Source: Ulota crispa (taxonomy: Eukaryota; Streptophyta; Bryopsida; Orthotrichales; Orthotrichaceae). Taken from it: a DNA stretch of 64,000 nt. Below, one piece after another: positions 60,701 through 64,000 of this stretch. Below the pieces are notes generated by a model. The model was not told the DNA's origin. It searched no databases and saw only the letters and a list, made by a program, of their open reading frames with translations. The stretch is taken from positions 8,186,501-8,250,500 of the forward strand of contig OY987244.1 of assembly GCA_963920765.1 (NCBI GenBank), given 5' to 3'. The position numbers and the translations under genes are program-made. Within the stretch, counting starts at the first letter, position 1. Each line of letters begins with the position of its first letter.

Positions 60701-63700
60701 AATGCTGGTCGTTGATCACACTCAGACTTTCAATCAAACAGTCATCAATATGTGGAACAAATGTAAGTTTTGTTGCCACGTTGAAGGATAAGGCAGACTT
60801 TACTTGGAAAGCAGTTCCTCATAGGCTGCTTTACTTTCGCGTAATTCAGTGCGACACAACTCAGCAGCTGCCGCTGTTTCGTCTCTCATTTCGCGAAATG
60901 TCCTGCATCAACCATATAGTTCAACATGATAAAGCTGCACTGGCTGTATGTACAGAAATGTCAGTGAGGTCGTTGATCCGGTTCAGTATAATTTAAAACG
61001 CAGGGCCTAGCACCTGCCATTACAAAGATGCTTACAGGACTACGTTTAGCACAAATGACAGAAACCAGTGCACTATGTTGGACATCGGAGTCGTTTCTTG
61101 CTTTTAGCTTTGAGCACAACATTTTAGAGCGTACTTCAACAATTCGCACGAACATGACCTGACCTATAAAGGTGCAAAACCAGGTGGGTGTCTCGATTGA
61201 GTCTGGTTTTCTATCCAATGGACCACTCTTTCTACAGAGGCCTACTTACCGAAGGTTAAGCAAGGTCACTCACCGAAGATTTTCATCGGCAATAGCATTG
61301 GACTCTCTGCGACTAAGTTCAATGTACTGGTTCTTGTGCTCCGTAATTCGCAAAACCTCAGCCTGAAAAATGTCTAGGCCATAACTGTGGGCACATGAGC
61401 ATCTTTATATGAATACACAAACGCAGCTATTTGCTCCAGTTTTGAAACCTAGCTCAAAAATGAAACGGGCACATTCACATTCACTCTTCGATGTGTGCCT
61501 TGTTAACAATCATGAAGCTGACCTGAAAATGCTCATTAGCAGCTAGAGAGTCCTTGCGGAGTTCTGTGCGTTCGCGCTTCACGTCCTGCAACTTTTCGTG
61601 CTGCTGCTCAAGTTCAGACTCTAGTTTTCTTACTTGGTCTTTCAAGGACTCAACCTCTTTGCTCAAATACGTCTGCAGTCAAAAGCATAGGAACATGTTT
61701 AATATCATTCCAACTGAAGAAAAAGAATATCAATCTTGAGAGACATTGTTCAAGGACCTTATCCATGCTAAGGAGATCCAGATTATGAGCTTTCTCCTTA
61801 ATTGAACCACGCAAACTCTCCTTCTCTTGTACGGCCACTTGCAGGGTAGCGGCCATCACTGCCTTTTCATTCTCGGCAGCAATGCTGGTGGATTGTAGAT
61901 TCTCCAATTTTCCTTGCACCTACCATGCATACATGTGCGAGATACCCAAGATCAAAATCTTTGAGAATAATAAATGAATCAGCACCTTCGGTAGTGGTCG
62001 CTGATTAAACCAATGTCATCACATACTAAGAAAGCAGAAACGCATTCGTGAATTAATTTTGGATCTGAAAGAATGATATTTTTGAAGGTACCTCGTCAAA
62101 CAACGAGCCTTTGGCACTCAGAACCTCTATCTGCATACGGGAATCACGACGCTCGGCTTCCAGTTGCTCAACGAGCGCAAGATTGGCGCTCAAACCCAGC
62201 TCAGATTCATGGTGTTCAATAGAATGATTGGCAGCCGGTCTATGCAAGTCACCCGTAAGCCTCTGCACTTCATCATTTGCTCGTGTCAAGGCCTCCCTGC
62301 ACGGGGCTGGTTCAGCTATGCATCCTTCTAATAATTCATGCTCTCAGAATCTATTCTACAAGGACCATTACTAAGTTTTGAAGCACAATTATCAACCTTC
62401 ATCTTGAGGTGAACTCCTTGATTTAGTTAGATCTCATTCATCCAAGATACAACTAAAGAGTGAACAGACATTTACACCCATGATGGCAGAAGTTGGTTTG
62501 TCACCATGTCACGAATCTCCGCAATTGTGAGGTGTTCTTCACAAAATACAGGAAATAGTAAAAATGGCTCAAAAGACAGGGTCGAACACAATTCGGGTTG
62601 TGGTAGTTGGCAACAGCACAGGCTATACTAGTTTTAAATAAGAAAATCATTATGACAGTAACCCATGATTTCAAATAAATTGAGTATTAAATGTTATGTG
62701 AACTAACGATTTTGTGTAATACGGTCTTTTGATAAAGCGATGATATACCCACCCACTGGGATAAACTTATAATTTCTAATTCAATAATGACCACACAGAA
62801 GTTTTATAAAATTCTATCATAAATTTTTTGCAGTGCTGCTGATCCGGCTCAATTTGTATTCAAAGGTGCTTTTAAAATCCTACATTTGATCTTTTTATTT
62901 CTCTATTATAAACTGAAAGCAGCCCAAAAATGGTAATGTAATTCTGATAACCCCTGCATAATTCAGGTCTACTAGCAATCCTAGGACCTTCATGAACATC
63001 CATGCCCATGGATTTCTGCTTCACCGAAGCTCTCGTTCTACAGGATCACCTACAAACAAATAAAATACGTGCAATAAAACTTCGTGAATCACATATTGTG
63101 TCAAACTTCCGTGATAACACAATTCAACACACCTCACGAGCTAGTTTGATAGCACAGACCTGGAGGTATCTCGAGACATCCGCAGTTCCTGGATCTCTTC
63201 CTGGTCACGAAGGAACTTCTCATATACTAGAATCAGAACATGTTCCCTCGCAGTTCGTCGCTGCTCTGGGATGGATTTTAGTTCCGTGTACCTACTCCCG
63301 AGAAGAAAAATAATTCATCCGACATTAGCTCTGAATTAAATTCTTAGCTCTAATGAGACGTGAATTAAGAAGGATACCCTTCTGATCCGACTGAACCTCT
63401 CGTGATTCTCCAGATTGGCAGTCCTCAAACAAATGTATCAGTTGAATTATACTGATGAAGACTCTCATATTCTTTAGTGACCAAAGGGCTACAAAATACA
63501 TCTTCAACGTTCACAAAACGGTAACAACTGTCGTTAAAGGGTTGTGCATAAATGCAGTTAGTTCCAGCGCTTTACAGTAGCTAACTGCAGTATCCATAAT
63601 AATTTCAGGGAACTACTTAGACGGGAAAATTACAGGTAAGCATTAAACAGTATTTTAGTTGAGTTGGAGTCAGAAGCGTATGTTAGTACCGGTACATACA

Positions 63701-63893
63701 GTAGCTCGGATACGTCGAAGTCTTTAATTGTTCTAAATTGCTCTTCAAGCGAAGGTACTTTCAGCTCAACCTGCATCAAATGGAATTGACAATTTCAAGA
63801 TGTTAAGGTGCAAGGAAAGCATGACCTTCTCTCAAGTACTGAAAATAATGGCAAGGCCAAGAGTTCTAGGAAATTACTTACTACAAATCCCAT
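57795..63893 (-). CDS. 12-exon coiled-coil protein gene, possibly PIBF1/CEP90-like
   Basis: Coding exons (minus strand): 63882-63893, 63700-63770, 63160-63291, 62092-62296, 61758-61919, 61523-61672, 61274-61362, 60804-60902, 60220-60385, 59677-59927, 58989-59244, 57795-58151. All 11 introns are GT-AG, 85-863 bp, and the phases agree across every junction, giving 1950 nt, 649 residues plus stop. The start is ATG 63891-63893 (MGFV, then VELKVPSLEEQFRTIKDF). Residues about 60-450 are almost continuous charged coiled coil; the exon 11 product is basic and Ser-rich (SASPTKQELQ); the last 118 residues are non-coiled (FSLLVFSTDPLIKRLYHRII). Order-conserved resemblances to animal PIBF1/CEP90, from memory: 'LEEQFRTIKDF', 'YLSKEV', 'LLSKFRELQ', 'TRRNLT..CEL', 'QLEVYQ'. 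The C-terminus does not match. PIBF1 acts at centriolar satellites and distal appendages in cilium assembly. The gene structure is strong; the family name is tentative, and another ciliary coiled-coil protein is possible. Confidence 0.85.
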
Positions 63894-63954
63894 TTTCCCC
63901 AACTTTCAAAATATGAGGATAAAGAGGGTCTCCAAGCTTGTAGTGCGACGGCAT
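63888..63954 (-). other. overlapping upstream ORF in the 5' leader
   Basis: The first ATG after the TATA box is at 63954 and starts MPSHYKLGDPLYPHILKVGE. It runs past the main ATG (63893) in a different frame and, after splicing, meets TGA at the start of exon 2. It could dampen translation. If transcription starts near 63965, the leader before this ATG is only about 10 nt, so ribosomes may often skip it. Confidence 0.45.
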
Positions 63955-63991
63955 TTTTGAAGATTTAATCGATGCACAAGCTCAATCGGTG

Positions 63992-63999
63992 TATTTATA
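63992..63999 (-). promoter_or_regulatory. TATA box of the coiled-coil gene
   Basis: TATAAATA on the minus strand, about 100 bp upstream of the main start codon. It predicts a transcription start near 63960-63970. The rest of the promoter lies outside the window. Confidence 0.6.
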
Positions 64000-64000
64000 C

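Noticed and set aside
63888-63954. ATG 63954 as the start of the coiled-coil protein
   Set aside because: With the strong GTAAGT donor its frame hits TGA at the first codon of exon 2; only ATG 63893 joins in phase with all later exons.

Overview
The window looks like a repeat-rich intergenic stretch of a large, AT-rich plant (streptophyte) nuclear genome, with one well-supported host gene at the right edge. Plant signs are CACTA-type miniature elements with the classic CACTACAAGAAAAA end, a PIF/Harbinger element carrying a SANT/Myb gene plus a DDE transposase, and short GT-AG introns. The host gene is a 12-exon coiled-coil protein with weak, collinear resemblance to the centriolar protein PIBF1/CEP90. 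If that is right, the plant probably makes flagellated sperm (bryophyte, lycophyte, fern, charophyte, cycad or Ginkgo). This is an inference; the species was not identified.

Layout: 1-11 kb holds miniature inverted-repeat elements (MITEs) in AT-rich DNA and a short Ty3/Gypsy fossil near 9.9 kb. At 11.08 to at least 14.03 kb lies a decayed two-gene Harbinger transposon that runs into a 200-N assembly gap. At 14.2-18.7 kb there are a foldback element and a head-to-head pair of about 0.95 kb elements forming a large palindrome. At 18.8-26.4 kb there are MITEs, a C-rich minisatellite at 20 kb and unassigned AT-rich DNA. At 26.4-27.8 kb is an isolated GC-rich island, possibly a small gene or promoter. 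At 27.8-34.4 kb there are further elements. At 34.4-35.0 kb a G-rich minisatellite abuts a perfect (GATA)n array of about 98 units. At 36-57 kb there are more copies of the same element families, some nested or abutting. From 57.4 to 64 kb the base composition changes to genic: a small plus-strand coiled-coil exon candidate and the minus-strand 12-exon gene, whose TATA box is in the last bases of the window.

The unifying observation is a dispersed set of non-autonomous elements whose ends read CCCCTAAAGGACC next to the tetranucleotide TTAA on both sides. The TTAA target and CCC start recall piggyBac, a superfamily not usually reported from land plants. At least seven fairly complete copies, some with separate interior types, plus several isolated ends are visible. 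Two of them form a palindrome whose arm interiors are far more alike than their ends, suggesting recent gene conversion or homogenisation. No autonomous transposase for this set was seen in the window.
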